Assembly (NCBI GenBank): GCA_041890495.1
Contig: CP169086.1
Coordinates: 2,170,001 to 2,234,000 of the forward strand
From: Escherichia boydii
GTDB lineage: Bacteria; Pseudomonadota; Gammaproteobacteria; Enterobacterales; Enterobacteriaceae
Reading direction: 5' to 3'
DNA: 64,000 nt
Below the pieces are notes generated by a model that saw only the letters and a list, made by a program, of their open reading frames with translations, did not search any database and was not told the DNA's origin. The position numbers and the translations under genes are program-made. This document shows positions 32,181 to 42,587 of this stretch, one piece after another. Position 1 is the stretch's first letter; the number at the start of each line of letters is the position of its first letter.

Positions 32181-33920
32181 ATGAATTTAACCCTCAAAGA
32201 ATCGCTTGTTACCCGTAGCCGGGTATTTAGCCCGTGGACTGCGTTCTACTTTTTACAGTCGCTATTAATTAACCTCGGCTTAGGTTACCCCTTCAGTTTG
32301 CTCTACACCGCTGCGTTTACGGCTATTTTGCTTTTGCTATGGCGAACATTGCCTCGCGTACAAAAAGTTCTGGTCGGTGTCAGTTCGCTGGTGGCGGCTT
32401 GTTATTTCCCTTTTGCTCAGGCCTACGGCGCGCCTAATTTCAATACATTGCTGGCATTGCACTCCACCAATATGGAAGAGTCGACCGAAATCCTGACGAT
32501 TTTTCCGTGGTACAGCTACCTGGTCGGCTTATTTATTTTTGCGCTCGGCGTAATAGCAATCAGGCGAAAAAAAGAGAATGAAAAAGCGCGCTGGAATACC
32601 TTCGACAGCCTGTGTCTGGTATTCAGTGTGGCGACATTTTTTGTTGCTCCCGTGCAAAACCTGGCCTGGGGTGGCGTATTTAAACTGAAAGATACTGGCT
32701 ATCCGGTATTTCGTTTTGCTAAGGATGTCATCGTCAATAATAACGAGGTGATTGAAGAGCAAGAACGGATGGCAAAACTTTCCGGAATGAAAGATACCTG
32801 GACGGTCACTGCCGTTAAGCCGAAGTATCAGACCTATGTGGTGGTGATCGGTGAAAGCGCGCGTCGCGATGCCCTCGGTGCCTTTGGCGGTCACTGGGAC
32901 AATACCCCGTTTGCCAGCAGCGTTAACGGTTTGATATTTGCTGACTACATTGCCGCCAGTGGCTCCACGCAGAAATCGCTTGGCTTAACGCTCAATCGCG
33001 TTGTCGATGGCAAACCACAGTTTCAGGATAACTTTGTCACCCTGGCAAATCGCGCGGGCTTCCAGACCTGGTGGTTTTCCAACCAGGGTCAAATCGGCGA
33101 ATACGATACCGCTATCGCCAGCATCGCCAAACGAGCAGATGAAGTGTACTTCCTGAAAGAAGGTAATTTTGAAGCAGATAAAAACACCAAAGACGAAGCG
33201 TTACTGGATATGACCGCTCAAGTGCTGGCGCAAGAGCACTCGCAACCGCAGCTGATTGTTCTACATCTGATGGGCTCACATCCGCAGGCCTGCGACAGGA
33301 CACAAGGAAAATACGAAACCTTTGTGCAATCGAAAGAAACGTCGTGCTATCTCTATACCATGACGCAAACGGACGATTTACTGCGCAAGCTGTACGATCA
33401 GTTACGCAACAGCGGCAGCAGCTTCTCGCTGGTTTACTTTTCTGACCACGGTCTGGCCTTTAAAGAGCGCGGTAAAGACGTGCAATACCTTGCCCATGAT
33501 GATAAATATCAGCAAAATTTCCAGGTGCCTTTTATGGTCATTTCCAGCGACGATAAAGCGCATCGTGTGATTAAAGCCCGCCGCTCAGCCAATGACTTCT
33601 TAGGCTTTTTCTCCCAGTGGACGGGGATTAAAGCGAAGGAAATTAACATCAAATACCCGTTTATATCTGAGAAGAAAGCCGGGCCGATATACATCACCAA
33701 CTTCCAGTTACAGAAGGAAGGTGGATTACAACCATCTCGGAACCGATATTTTCGACCCGAAACCTTAAAAACAAAAATCCGCCCCGAGAGGCGGATTTTT
33801 TATATCACCAAAGTGATTAGAAGCGGTAACCAACACCGGCAATCCAGGTGCCTACGTCAACGCTACGAATACGGCTCTGCTCGTAAGAGAAGTCCAGAGC
33901 AACGTTTTCCATCGGGTTGA
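32181..33920 (+). CDS. opgE: OpgE (YbiP), phosphoethanolamine transferase, C-terminus frameshifted
   Basis: Inner-membrane alkaline-phosphatase-fold enzyme that adds phosphoethanolamine to osmoregulated periplasmic glucans. Four to five N-terminal membrane helices precede the catalytic domain (VVVIGESARRDALGAFGG with the nucleophile region; VYFSDHGLAF metal site; HLMGSHPQACD). Through residue 512 it matches E. coli OpgE. Then AAGG is present twice (33714-33721), shifting the frame: the expected last 15 residues and TAA at 33766-33768 are replaced by about 67 residues read through the terminator into antisense ompX. Catalytic motifs are upstream of the lesion, so activity might survive. Confidence 0.85.
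   Translation: MNLTLKESLVTRSRVFSPWTAFYFLQSLLINLGLGYPFSLLYTAAFTAILLLLWRTLPRVQKVLVGVSSLVAACYFPFAQAYGAPNFNTLLALHSTNMEESTEILTIFPWYSYLVGLFIFALGVIAIRRKKENEKARWNTFDSLCLVFSVATFFVAPVQNLAWGGVFKLKDTGYPVFRFAKDVIVNNNEVIEEQERMAKLSGMKDTWTVTAVKPKYQTYVVVIGESARRDALGAFGGHWDNTPFASSVNGLIFADYIAASGSTQKSLGLTLNRVVDGKPQFQDNFVTLANRAGFQTWWFSNQGQIGEYDTAIASIAKRADEVYFLKEGNFEADKNTKDEALLDMTAQVLAQEHSQPQLIVLHLMGSHPQACDRTQGKYETFVQSKETSCYLYTMTQTDDLLRKLYDQLRNSGSSFSLVYFSDHGLAFKERGKDVQYLAHDDKYQQNFQVPFMVISSDDKAHRVIKARRSANDFLGFFSQWTGIKAKEINIKYPFISEKKAGPIYITNFQLQKEGGLQPSRNRYFRPETLKTKIRPERRIFYITKVIRSGNQHRQSRCLRQRYEYGSARKRSPEQRFPSG
33773..33800. terminator. Bidirectional opgE/ompX terminator
   Basis: AAAAATCCGCC-ccgaga-GGCGGATTTTT, an 11-bp perfect stem between the converging genes. 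Confidence 0.88.
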
Positions 33921-34332
33921 ACTGCAGACCCGCACCGTAGGAGAAACCGTAGTCGCTGGTGTCGTGTTTGTAGGTCGGGTATTCAGTGGTCTGGAATTTA
34001 CCATAACCCACACCCACTACACCGTAGATGCTTGCCCAGTCGTTAATGCGGTAAGCCGGACCAGCAGTGATGCCGTAGTACTGGTTTTTGTTGTAGTCAC
34101 CAGAGCTTGCAGTACGGCTTTTCTCGGTGTAAGTGAAAGAACCGATCACACCCAGCGGGCTGTTGTCTTCTTCATAGCGGTATTTCAGGTTGAAACCGCC
34201 CATTTTGTTCATTTGGCCCTGAGCGTCGCTCTGTGCGTAACCGCCAGTTACAGTAGAAGTCGCAGCTACGGAAGTACCTGCGGTGAAAGCCAGAACTGCG
34301 GCCAGTGCTGAAAGACATGCAATTTTTTTCAT
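33817..34332 (-). CDS. ompX: OmpX, eight-stranded outer-membrane protein
   Basis: Small outer-membrane beta-barrel of 171 residues with a 23-residue signal peptide ending SVA-ATSTVTGGY. Alternating hydrophobic strands and the terminal Phe (GVGYRF) are typical of Ail/Lom/OmpX barrels. The start is ATG 34332 after GAGGTGGTT; an in-frame start at 34338 is less likely. The protein appears identical to E. coli OmpX, unlike Enterobacter OmpX, marking this gene as part of the E. coli-like block. The frameshifted opgE frame runs antisense through its 3' end. Confidence 0.95.
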   Translation of the reverse strand: MKKIACLSALAAVLAFTAGTSVAATSTVTGGYAQSDAQGQMNKMGGFNLKYRYEEDNSPLGVIGSFTYTEKSRTASSGDYNKNQYYGITAGPAYRINDWASIYGVVGVGYGKFQTTEYPTYKHDTSDYGFSYGAGLQFNPMENVALDFSYEQSRIRSVDVGTWIAGVGYRF

Positions 34333-34685
34333 AACCACCTCAAATGTGATTCAAATAAGTCCTAATTTTTAAATATATCAAAAATTAATGGGAAACTCTT
34401 CGCGATTTGTGATGTCTAACGGGCCATTTCATGTAACAGAACGTTTCCAGCGTAAGCTATCTCTTTCAAATCACATGCAATTTTCACTACTAAATGCGCA
34501 TAGTGCGCGTCTGCGCCGTTACATTCATCCAGATTATTCCTAATCTTAAAGGCGATAAATCCACCAGCGCTTAACCATTTTACGGATTTCACCTGCTTTT
34601 TTTTCAACAGTACCTCAACCGTAGCCGCATATTTCCTTTACACTGCAACCTTTACCTCATTTGACATAAGCTGACAGGAGAAAGG
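34333..34685. other. Divergent regulatory region ompX/rhtA
   Basis: A 353-bp AT-rich region holding the ompX 5' leader and promoter (minus strand) and the rhtA promoter (plus strand). A 63-codon minus-strand frame at 34416-34607 has no ribosome site or family resemblance and is not called. No other feature seen. Confidence 0.6.
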
Positions 34686-35573
34686 ATGCCTGGGTTATCC
34701 CGCACGTCGTCGGTCTGGTTGCCGGTAGCAGTCATACTCATTGCCATGTTGTCCATTCAAAGCGGTGCTTCGCTGGCAAAATCACTTTTTCCGCTAGTAG
34801 GTGCGCCAGGGGTGACTGCCCTGCGTATCGTACTGGGAACGGCAATACTGGTGGTCATTTTCAAACCCTGGCGTCTGCGTTTCAAAAAGGAGCAGCGTTT
34901 ACCCCTGCTGTTTTATGGACTCTCCCTGGGAGCAATGAACTATCTGTTCTACCTCTCTATACAGACGATACCGCTGGGGATCGCCGTCGCGCTGGAGTTT
35001 ACCGGTCCGCTGGCGGTGGCGCTTTTCTCCTCGCGGCGTCCGGTCGATTTTATCTGGGTGGTGTTAGCCGTTCTGGGCTTATGGTTCCTGCTGCCGCTGG
35101 GCCAGAATGTTTCTGAGATTGATCTGACGGGCGCAGCGCTGGCGCTGGGCGCCGGTGCCTGCTGGGCTGTCTATATCCTCACCGGCCAGCGTGCAGGCGA
35201 AGAGCACGGTCCGGCAACGGTGGCGTTGGGTTCTCTGATTGCGGCCATCGTGTTTGTGCCCATCGGCATGGCGCAGGCGACAGAGTCCATCTGGCAATGG
35301 TCCGTCATGCCCATCGGACTGGCAGTCGCGATTCTCTCTACCGCACTCCCCTATTCTCTGGAGATGATTGCCCTTACGCGTCTTCCGACACGCATATTTG
35401 GCACTCTGATGAGCATGGAGCCCGCCCTTGCCGCCATTTCCGGGATGGTATTTCTCGGCGAAACCCTGACGTTGACCCAGACGCTGGCGCTCTGCTCAAT
35501 TATCGCGGCATCAATGGGCTCGACGCTCACCATGCGTCCGGAACCTAAAGTCGAGAAAGTGGATATCAACTAA
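34686..35573 (+). CDS. rhtA: RhtA, threonine/homoserine exporter
   Basis: Inner-membrane EamA-family (DMT superfamily) exporter of 295 residues with about ten transmembrane segments in two repeats. QSGASLAKSLFPLVGAPGVTALR, LEFTGPLAVALFSSRRPVDF and the C-terminal LSTALPYSLEMIALTRLPTRIFGTLMSMEPALAA are RhtA family blocks. A GACAGGAG site precedes the ATG. It is divergent from E. coli RhtA (about four fifths similar by eye) and sits between two E. coli-like blocks. Confidence 0.94.
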   Translation: MPGLSRTSSVWLPVAVILIAMLSIQSGASLAKSLFPLVGAPGVTALRIVLGTAILVVIFKPWRLRFKKEQRLPLLFYGLSLGAMNYLFYLSIQTIPLGIAVALEFTGPLAVALFSSRRPVDFIWVVLAVLGLWFLLPLGQNVSEIDLTGAALALGAGACWAVYILTGQRAGEEHGPATVALGSLIAAIVFVPIGMAQATESIWQWSVMPIGLAVAILSTALPYSLEMIALTRLPTRIFGTLMSMEPALAAISGMVFLGETLTLTQTLALCSIIAASMGSTLTMRPEPKVEKVDIN

Positions 35574-36375
<802 letters not shown>

Positions 36376-36410
36376 ATCCATCGCTGATGGTGCAGAACTT
36401 TAGTACCCGA

Positions 36411-36444
36411 TAAAAGCGGCTTCCTGACAGGAGGCCGTTTTGTT
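36411..36444 (+). terminator. dps terminator
   Basis: CGGCTTCCTG-a-CAGGAGGCCG (36417-36437, one G-T pair) preceded by AAAAG and followed by TTTTGTTTT. Confidence 0.7.
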
Positions 36445-36606
36445 TTGCAGCCCACCTCAACGCACTTATTTAGTGCATCCATCTGCTATCTCCAGCTGAT
36501 TAAGTAAATTTTTTGTATCCACATCATCACACAATCGTTACATAAAGATTGTTTTTTCATCAGGTTTTACGCTAAATAATCACTGTGTTGAGTGCACAAT
36601 TTTAGC

Positions 36607-36635
36607 GCACCAGATTGGTGCCCCAGAATGGGGCA
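36607..36635. promoter_or_regulatory. Two NtrC-type enhancer sites upstream of glnH
   Basis: GCACCA-gat-TGGTGC (36607-36621) and TGCCCCA-gaa-TGGGGCA (36619-36635) match the NtrC dyad. They lie 75-105 bp upstream of the sigma-54 promoter. Confidence 0.75.
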
Positions 36636-36708
36636 TCTTCAGGGTATTGCCCTATAAATCGTGCATCACGTTTTTGCCGCATCTCGAAAAATCAAGGAGT
36701 TGCAAAAC

Positions 36709-36724
36709 TGGCACGATTTTTTCA
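36709..36724 (+). promoter_or_regulatory. glnH sigma-54 promoter
   Basis: TGGCAC at 36709-36714 is the -24 element; the -12 region TTTTCA is imperfect (consensus TTGC). Same arrangement as glnHp2 of E. coli; start codon is about 55 bp downstream. Confidence 0.72.
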
Positions 36725-36778
36725 TATATGTGAATGTCACGCAGGGGATCGTCCCGTGGATAGAAAAAAGGAAATGCT

Positions 36779-37525
36779 ATGAAGTCTGTATTAAAAGTTT
36801 CACTGGCTGCACTGACCCTGGCTTTTGCGGTTTCTTCTCATGCCGCGGATAAAAAATTAGTTGTCGCGACGGATACCGCCTTCGTTCCGTTTGAATTTAA
36901 ACAGGGCGATAAATATGTGGGCTTTGACGTTGATCTGTGGGCTGCCATCGCTAAAGAGCTGAAGCTGGATTACGAACTGAAGCCGATGGATTTCAGTGGG
37001 ATCATTCCGGCACTGCAAACCAAAAACGTCGATCTGGCGCTGGCGGGCATTACCATCACCGACGAGCGTAAAAAAGCGATCGATTTCTCTGACGGCTACT
37101 ACAAAAGCGGCCTGTTAGTGATGGTGAAAGCTAACAATAACGATGTGAAAAGCGTGAAAGATCTCGACGGGAAAGTGGTTGCTGTGAAGAGCGGTACTGG
37201 CTCCGTTGATTACGCGAAAGCAAACATCAAAACTAAAGATCTGCGTCAGTTCCCGAACATCGATAACGCCTATATGGAACTGGGCACCAACCGCGCAGAC
37301 GCCGTTCTGCACGATACGCCAAACATTCTGTACTTCATCAAAACCGCCGGTAACGGTCAGTTCAAAGCGGTAGGTGACTCTCTGGAAGCGCAGCAATACG
37401 GTATTGCGTTCCCGAAAGGTAGCGACGAGCTGCGTGACAAAGTCAACGGCGCGTTGAAAACCCTGCGCGAGAACGGAACTTACAACGAAATCTACAAAAA
37501 ATGGTTCGGTACTGAACCGAAATAA
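36779..37525 (+). CDS. glnH: GlnH, periplasmic glutamine-binding protein
   Basis: Substrate-binding protein (SBP family 3) of 248 residues with a 22-residue signal peptide ([22 protein letters not shown]). [27 protein letters not shown] is the family signature and [12 protein letters not shown] lines the hinge. Delivers L-glutamine to GlnPQ. First gene of glnHPQ with nitrogen control upstream. It reads like E. coli GlnH. Confidence 0.95.
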
Positions 37526-37555
37526 TAACGCTACACCTGTAAAACGCACTGGCAG

Positions 37556-37596
37556 TTCCCTCTCCCCTATGGGGAGAGGATTAGGGTGAGGGGCGC
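37556..37596. repeat. CCTCTCCC palindromic repeat, copy 4, between glnH and glnP
   Basis: CCCTCTCCCC-tat-GGGGAGAGG then ATTAGGGTGAGGGG. It sits within the glnH-glnP gap of the operon, where it could stabilise the glnH message and reduce glnPQ expression. Confidence 0.7.
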
Positions 37597-37663
37597 AAAC
37601 CCGCTCCGGGGCCATTAATTACCCTGAATTTGATTATTTACACCACGGTAACAGGAACAACAT

Positions 37664-38323
37664 ATGCAGTTTGACTGGAGTGCCATCTGGCCTGCCATTC
37701 CGCTTCTGATTGAAGGTGCCAAAATGACCCTGTGGATTTCGGTCCTCGGTCTGGCAGGCGGTCTGGTAATCGGATTGCTGGCAGGTTTTGCACGCACCTT
37801 CGGAGGTTGGATAGCCAACCACGTCGCGCTGGTCTTTATTGAAGTGATCCGCGGCACACCTATCGTCGTCCAGGTGATGTTTATTTATTTCGCCCTGCCG
37901 ATGGCGTTTAACGACTTACGCATCGACCCATTTACTGCGGCGGTGGTCACCATCATGATCAACTCCGGCGCGTATATTGCGGAAATCACGCGTGGTGCGG
38001 TGCTGTCTATCCACAAAGGTTTTCGTGAAGCAGGACTGGCGCTCGGTCTTTCACGTTGGGAAACCATTCGCTACGTCATTTTACCGCTGGCACTGCGTCG
38101 TATGCTGCCGCCGCTGGGTAACCAGTGGATCATCAGCATTAAAGACACCTCGCTGTTTATTGTGATCGGCGTGGCGGAACTGACCCGTCAGGGGCAAGAA
38201 ATTATTGCCGGTAACTTCCGCGCCCTTGAGATCTGGAGCGCCGTGGCGGTGTTCTATCTGATTATTACCCTGGTGCTGAGCTTTATTCTGCGTCGTCTGG
38301 AAAGAAGGATGAAAATCCTGTGA
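37664..38323 (+). CDS. glnP: GlnP, glutamine ABC transporter permease
   Basis: Inner-membrane permease of 219 residues with five hydrophobic segments. The EAA loop [29 protein letters not shown], which docks on the ATPase, is clear. It lies 138 bp after glnH, longer than needed because of the inserted palindromic repeat, and overlaps glnQ by 4 bp. Reads like E. coli GlnP. Confidence 0.95.
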
Positions 38324-39042
38324 TTGAATTTAAAAACGTCTCCAAGCACTTTGGCCCAACCCAGGTGCTGCACAATATCGATTTGAACATTGCCCAGGGC
38401 GAAGTCGTGGTGATTATCGGGCCGTCCGGTTCCGGTAAATCGACCCTGCTGCGCTGCATCAACAAACTGGAAGAAATCACCTCCGGCGATCTGATTGTCG
38501 ATGGCCTGAAGGTTAACGATCCGAAAGTTGACGAGCGCCTGATTCGCCAGGAAGCAGGTATGGTGTTCCAGCAGTTTTACCTCTTCCCGCATCTGACGGC
38601 GCTGGAAAACGTCATGTTTGGCCCGCTACGCGTGCGTGGCGCGAACAAAGAAGAGGCGGAAAAACTGGCACGTGAGCTGCTGGCGAAAGTCGGTCTGGCA
38701 GAACGTGCACATCACTACCCTTCCGAACTTTCTGGTGGTCAACAGCAGCGTGTGGCGATTGCCCGCGCGCTGGCGGTGAAGCCGAAAATGATGCTGTTTG
38801 ATGAACCGACTTCCGCTCTTGACCCGGAACTGCGCCATGAAGTGCTGAAGGTTATGCAGGATCTGGCTGAAGAAGGGATGACGATGGTGATCGTGACCCA
38901 CGAAATCGGTTTTGCCGAGAAAGTAGCTTCGCGGCTGATCTTTATCGACAAAGGCCGGATTGCGGAAGATGGCAATCCGCAGGTGTTGATCAAGAACCCG
39001 CCGAGCCAGCGCTTGCAGGAATTTTTGCAGCACGTCTCCTGA
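38320..39042 (+). CDS. glnQ: GlnQ, glutamine ABC transporter ATPase
   Basis: ATPase of 240 residues for glutamine import. Walker A is GPSGSGKST (about residues 33-41), signature LSGGQQQR, Walker [13 protein letters not shown] and the H-loop in VTHEIGF. Translation starts at GTG 38320 inside the last codons of glnP (GTGA overlap), so it is coupled. Reads like E. coli GlnQ. A compact terminator ends the operon. Confidence 0.95.
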
Positions 39043-39058
39043 TCCATCGCTTTACGCT

Positions 39059-39084
39059 AAAGCCGGGCTTGCCCGGCTTTTTTA
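39059..39084 (+). terminator. glnHPQ terminator
   Basis: AGCCGGGC-tt-GCCCGGCT followed by a T-run, 18 bp after the glnQ stop. Confidence 0.88.
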
Positions 39085-39167
39085 CGCCAGATTGTTCCCA
39101 AAAATCCCCCTCCTCGCCTCGACTTCTATACTTATCATTTTGTTCGACATTTTCACCGGAGGACGCC

Positions 39168-41384
39168 GTGCCGTGGATCCTGTTGCTGTTGATAAGCCTG
39201 TTTAGTGCGCCATCGTTCGCCGTCGCGATCCCCGGCGTGACCACCGGAACGACCGCCAGCCAGCAAAGTACGCCGCCTCCGGAGCCCGATGTTGAACAGA
39301 AAAAAGCGGCCTATAGTGCGCTTGCCGACGTCCTCGAAAACGACACCTCCCGGCAGGAGCTCATCAGCCAGCTGCGGAAAGTGGCCGCCACGCCGCCGCA
39401 GGAGCCGGTGCCTGTCATCACCCCTCCCCACCAGGTGGAAGAGCAAAAAACGGTACTGGAAAACGTCACCGACGTGAGCCGCCACTATGGGGAAGCGCTC
39501 TCTTCGCGCTTTGCTCAGCTGTACCGCAACCTGATTGGCTCACCGCATAAGCCGTTTAACCCACAAACGTTTACCGCCGCCGCCACGCAGTTCCTGATGC
39601 TGGCCGGTGCGGTATTCCTTTTTTACTGGCTGGTGCGCCTGTGCGCGTGGCCGCTGTACCGCAAAATGGGGCAATGGGGACGCAGAAAGAATCAGCAGAA
39701 AAGCAGCTGGCTGCACCTGCCGTTGATGATAGCCTCAGCGTTTATCATTGATTTACTGCTGCTGGCGCTGACGCTGTTCTTAGGCCAGATGCTGGCCGAC
39801 AGGCTGAACGCGGGCAACAAAACTATCGCCTTCCAGCAGTCGCTTTTCCTGAATGCCTTTGCCCTGATTGAGTTCTTCAAGGCGCTGCTGCGGTTACTCT
39901 TTTGTCCCCACGTGCCGGCGCTGCGTCCTTTCTCCATCCGGGATGAAAGCGCGAAGTACTGGGCGCTGCGCCTGAGCGTACTCAGCGGGCTGATTGGCTA
40001 CGGTCTGCTGGTTGCCGTGCCGATCATCTCCAACCAGGTGAACGTCCAGTTTGGCGCGTTGGCAAACGTCATTATCATGATCTGCATTACCGTCTGGTCG
40101 CTGTATCTGATCTTCCACAATAAAAAAACCATTACCCAAAGCCTGCTGAATCTGGCCGATCGCTCCCTCTCGTTCTTTAGCCTGTTTATCCGCGCTTTCG
40201 CCCTGGTGTGGCACTGGCTGGCAAGCGCTTACTTCATCGTACTGTGCTTCTTCTCGCTGTTCGACCCGGGTAATAGCCTGAAATTCATGATGGGGGCGAC
40301 GTTCAAAAGCCTCGCCATTATCGGCATCGCGGCGTTTGTGTCGGGGCTGCTGTCGCGCTGGATCTCGAAAACCATAACCCTGTCGCCGCAGGTACAGCGT
40401 AATTACCCGGAACTGCAAAAACGGGTAAACGGCTGGATGTCGGTATCGCTGAAGGTGGCGCGCATTCTCACCGTCTGCGTGGCGATTATGCTGCTCCTGA
40501 ATGCATGGAGCCTGTTTGATTTCTGGAACTGGCTGCACAACGGTGCGGGTGAAAAAACGGTCGACATCCTGATTCGCATCGCGCTGATTTTGTTCTTCTC
40601 TGCCGTCGGCTGGACGCTTCTGGCGAGCCTTATCGAGAACCGTCTGGTGTCGGATATCCACGGCCGCCCCCTGCCCAGCGCGCGGGCAAGAACGCTGTTA
40701 ACGTTGTTCCGTAACGCGCTGGCGGTCATTATCAGTACCATCACCATCATGATTTTGCTGTCTGAAATCGGGGTGAATATCGCCCCGCTGCTGGCCGGTG
40801 CCGGTGCCCTGGGGCTGGCAATCTCCTTCGGGTCGCAAACGCTGGTGAAGGATATTATTACCGGCATCTTTATTCAGTTTGAGAACGGGATGAACACGGG
40901 CGATCTGGTGACCATCGGGCCGTTAACCGGCACCGTGGAGAGGATGTCCATCCGTTCTGTTGGCGTGCGTCAGGACACCGGGGCGTACCACATTATTCCC
41001 TGGTCTTCGATCACCACCTTCGCAAACTTTGTGCGCGGCATTGGTTCCGTGGTGGCGAACTACGATGTGGATCGTCATGAGGATGCCGATAAAGCGAAGC
41101 AGGCGCTGCGCGATGCTGTAGAAGAGCTGATGCAGATGGAGGATATTCGCGGACTGGTGATTGGAGAGCCGTCATTTGCCGGCATTGTCGGGCTGACGAA
41201 CACGGCGTTTACCCTGCGCGTGTCGTTCACCACCCAGCCGCTGAAGCAGTGGACGGTGCGCTTTGCGCTCGACAGCATGGTGAAAAAACACTTCGATCTG
41301 GCGAACGTGCGGATGCCGGTACAGACGTATCAGGTACTCCCGCCTCCCACAGCGCCGCTCCCACCACAGGAGCCGACGCTGTAG
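39168..41384 (+). CDS. ybiO: YbiO, MscS-family mechanosensitive channel
   Basis: Inner-membrane channel of 738 residues that opens on membrane tension in hypo-osmotic shock. A cleavable signal (WILLLLISLFSAPSFAVA) precedes a periplasmic N-terminal domain, about ten membrane helices, and the MscS core: pore helix LAGAGALGLAISFGSQTLVKDIITGIFIQFEN and beta-domain GDLVTIGPLTGTVERMSIRSVGVR. The start is GTG 39168 after CGGAGGACGCC; the open frame extends back to 39069 but lacks a signal peptide there. Matches the E. coli length (741) and diverges in the N-terminal third. Confidence 0.93.
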   Translation: MPWILLLLISLFSAPSFAVAIPGVTTGTTASQQSTPPPEPDVEQKKAAYSALADVLENDTSRQELISQLRKVAATPPQEPVPVITPPHQVEEQKTVLENVTDVSRHYGEALSSRFAQLYRNLIGSPHKPFNPQTFTAAATQFLMLAGAVFLFYWLVRLCAWPLYRKMGQWGRRKNQQKSSWLHLPLMIASAFIIDLLLLALTLFLGQMLADRLNAGNKTIAFQQSLFLNAFALIEFFKALLRLLFCPHVPALRPFSIRDESAKYWALRLSVLSGLIGYGLLVAVPIISNQVNVQFGALANVIIMICITVWSLYLIFHNKKTITQSLLNLADRSLSFFSLFIRAFALVWHWLASAYFIVLCFFSLFDPGNSLKFMMGATFKSLAIIGIAAFVSGLLSRWISKTITLSPQVQRNYPELQKRVNGWMSVSLKVARILTVCVAIMLLLNAWSLFDFWNWLHNGAGEKTVDILIRIALILFFSAVGWTLLASLIENRLVSDIHGRPLPSARARTLLTLFRNALAVIISTITIMILLSEIGVNIAPLLAGAGALGLAISFGSQTLVKDIITGIFIQFENGMNTGDLVTIGPLTGTVERMSIRSVGVRQDTGAYHIIPWSSITTFANFVRGIGSVVANYDVDRHEDADKAKQALRDAVEELMQMEDIRGLVIGEPSFAGIVGLTNTAFTLRVSFTTQPLKQWTVRFALDSMVKKHFDLANVRMPVQTYQVLPPPTAPLPPQEPTL

Positions 41385-41390
41385 CCTGGT

Positions 41391-41425
41391 TGCCGGGTGG
41401 CGGCTTCGCCTTACCCGGCCTACGA
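41391..41425. repeat. REP palindrome between ybiO and rlmF
   Basis: GCCGGGT-ggcggcttcgcctt-ACCCGGC followed by CTACG, the classical REP form, between converging genes. Confidence 0.8.
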
Positions 41426-41432
41426 TGGAGTG

Positions 41433-42344
41433 CTATTTGCGACGTTTGTTATTGTCCATAAACGTCCAGGCGATAAAGCGACTCTGTTTCTGGCCCTGCG
41501 CCATCTCTTTTTTCACCACTTTTACGGCGCCCGCTTCGGTCAGCGCACGGTAGAGCGGCGGCAGGTTATCTCCGCGGGAGACCAGCGTCGTGAACCACTT
41601 CACCTGACGGCCAAACTGTTTGCTTTCCGCAATCATGCGCAGGATAAACGCCACTTCGCCCCCTTCACACCATAATTCCTGCTGCTGACCGCCGAAGTTC
41701 AGCGCGGCGTCTTCAGCCTGACCCAGGTTACGGCGCTTGCGCTCGCTGCCCGCACGGGCCGTTGCCGCCGAATCATGGAACGGCGGATTGCACATCGTGG
41801 CGTCATAGCTTTCGTTTTTGTGAATAATGCCGTTGAAGATCGCACCCGCATCTTTCTGACGACGCAGACGAATGGCGCGGCTTAATCCCGGGTTAGCGCT
41901 GATAATCGCCTGGGCGCTGGCAAAGGCCTCGTCACCGATTTCGCTTCCGGTAAAGCGCCACTGATATTCATGCGCGCCGATCAGCGGGTAAATCAGATTC
42001 GCCCCGGTGCCGATATCCAGAATCGTAGTCTGCTGTGGAACAGCGCCCTCATTACCTTCGGCAAGAAGGTCGGCAAGGTGATGAACGTAATCCGCACGGC
42101 CCGGCACAGGTGGACAGAGAAAGCCTTCGGGAATATCCCAGTTCGCCACACCGTAAAAATGCGCCAGCAGGGCTTTGTTCAGCATTTTAACCGCCTGCGG
42201 GTCAGCAAAGTTGACCGAGGGCTCACCCGCAGGGGTCTGGACAATATAGTCCTGCAGCGGCGGGCAGCTCAGGCATAACGCATTCATGTCGTAGCGGTTA
42301 CGGTGGCGATTTCGTGGGTGCAATCCCGGCTTTTGGGAAGTCAT
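41433..42344 (-). CDS. rlmF: RlmF, 23S rRNA m6A1618 methyltransferase
   Basis: SAM-dependent enzyme of 303 residues that N6-methylates A1618 of 23S rRNA. The catalytic CNPPFHDS motif (N6-adenine type NPPF) follows ILDIGTGANLIYPLIG, the SAM loop. ATG 42344 has AAGGAGAACGCC upstream; the frame extends to 42440 without support. Convergent with ybiO. Divergent from E. coli RlmF (C-terminus ends NNKRRK). Confidence 0.93.
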   Translation of the reverse strand: MTSQKPGLHPRNRHRNRYDMNALCLSCPPLQDYIVQTPAGEPSVNFADPQAVKMLNKALLAHFYGVANWDIPEGFLCPPVPGRADYVHHLADLLAEGNEGAVPQQTTILDIGTGANLIYPLIGAHEYQWRFTGSEIGDEAFASAQAIISANPGLSRAIRLRRQKDAGAIFNGIIHKNESYDATMCNPPFHDSAATARAGSERKRRNLGQAEDAALNFGGQQQELWCEGGEVAFILRMIAESKQFGRQVKWFTTLVSRGDNLPPLYRALTEAGAVKVVKKEMAQGQKQSRFIAWTFMDNNKRRK

Positions 42345-42587
42345 GGCGTTCTCCTTTAAACAGCGGCGTAAGATACCCTTTGCTGGCCCAACGGTAAATC
42401 TTTCTCTGCATCGATTAAAAATTCGACATAAATCAAACACCTTTATGTCTATGATCTGTCAGCGAAATGTCAATTTATATTGTTCAAAAAACAAGCAGAT
42501 CATCATCAAATATTTGCGCTAAGTCACACTCCTCCGGCTTCTAAACTTAAGGGGAATCACCTGTTGTTTCCCCATGAGGATGTGATT

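Larger units (their letters stand above)
36376..36778. other. dps-glnH intergenic region
   Basis: This 403-bp gap holds the dps terminator (about 36411-36444), two NtrC-type palindromes (36607-36635) and the sigma-54 promoter of glnHPQ (36709-36724). No coding sequence is supported; a 63-codon frame from 36661 reads through the promoter into glnH out of frame. Confidence 0.7.

Noticed and set aside
34416..34607. 63-codon minus-strand frame upstream of ompX
   Set aside because: No ribosome site; lies in the ompX/rhtA regulatory gap.
39894..40661. 255-codon minus-strand frame
   Set aside because: Antisense to the MscS core of ybiO; charged low-quality composition.
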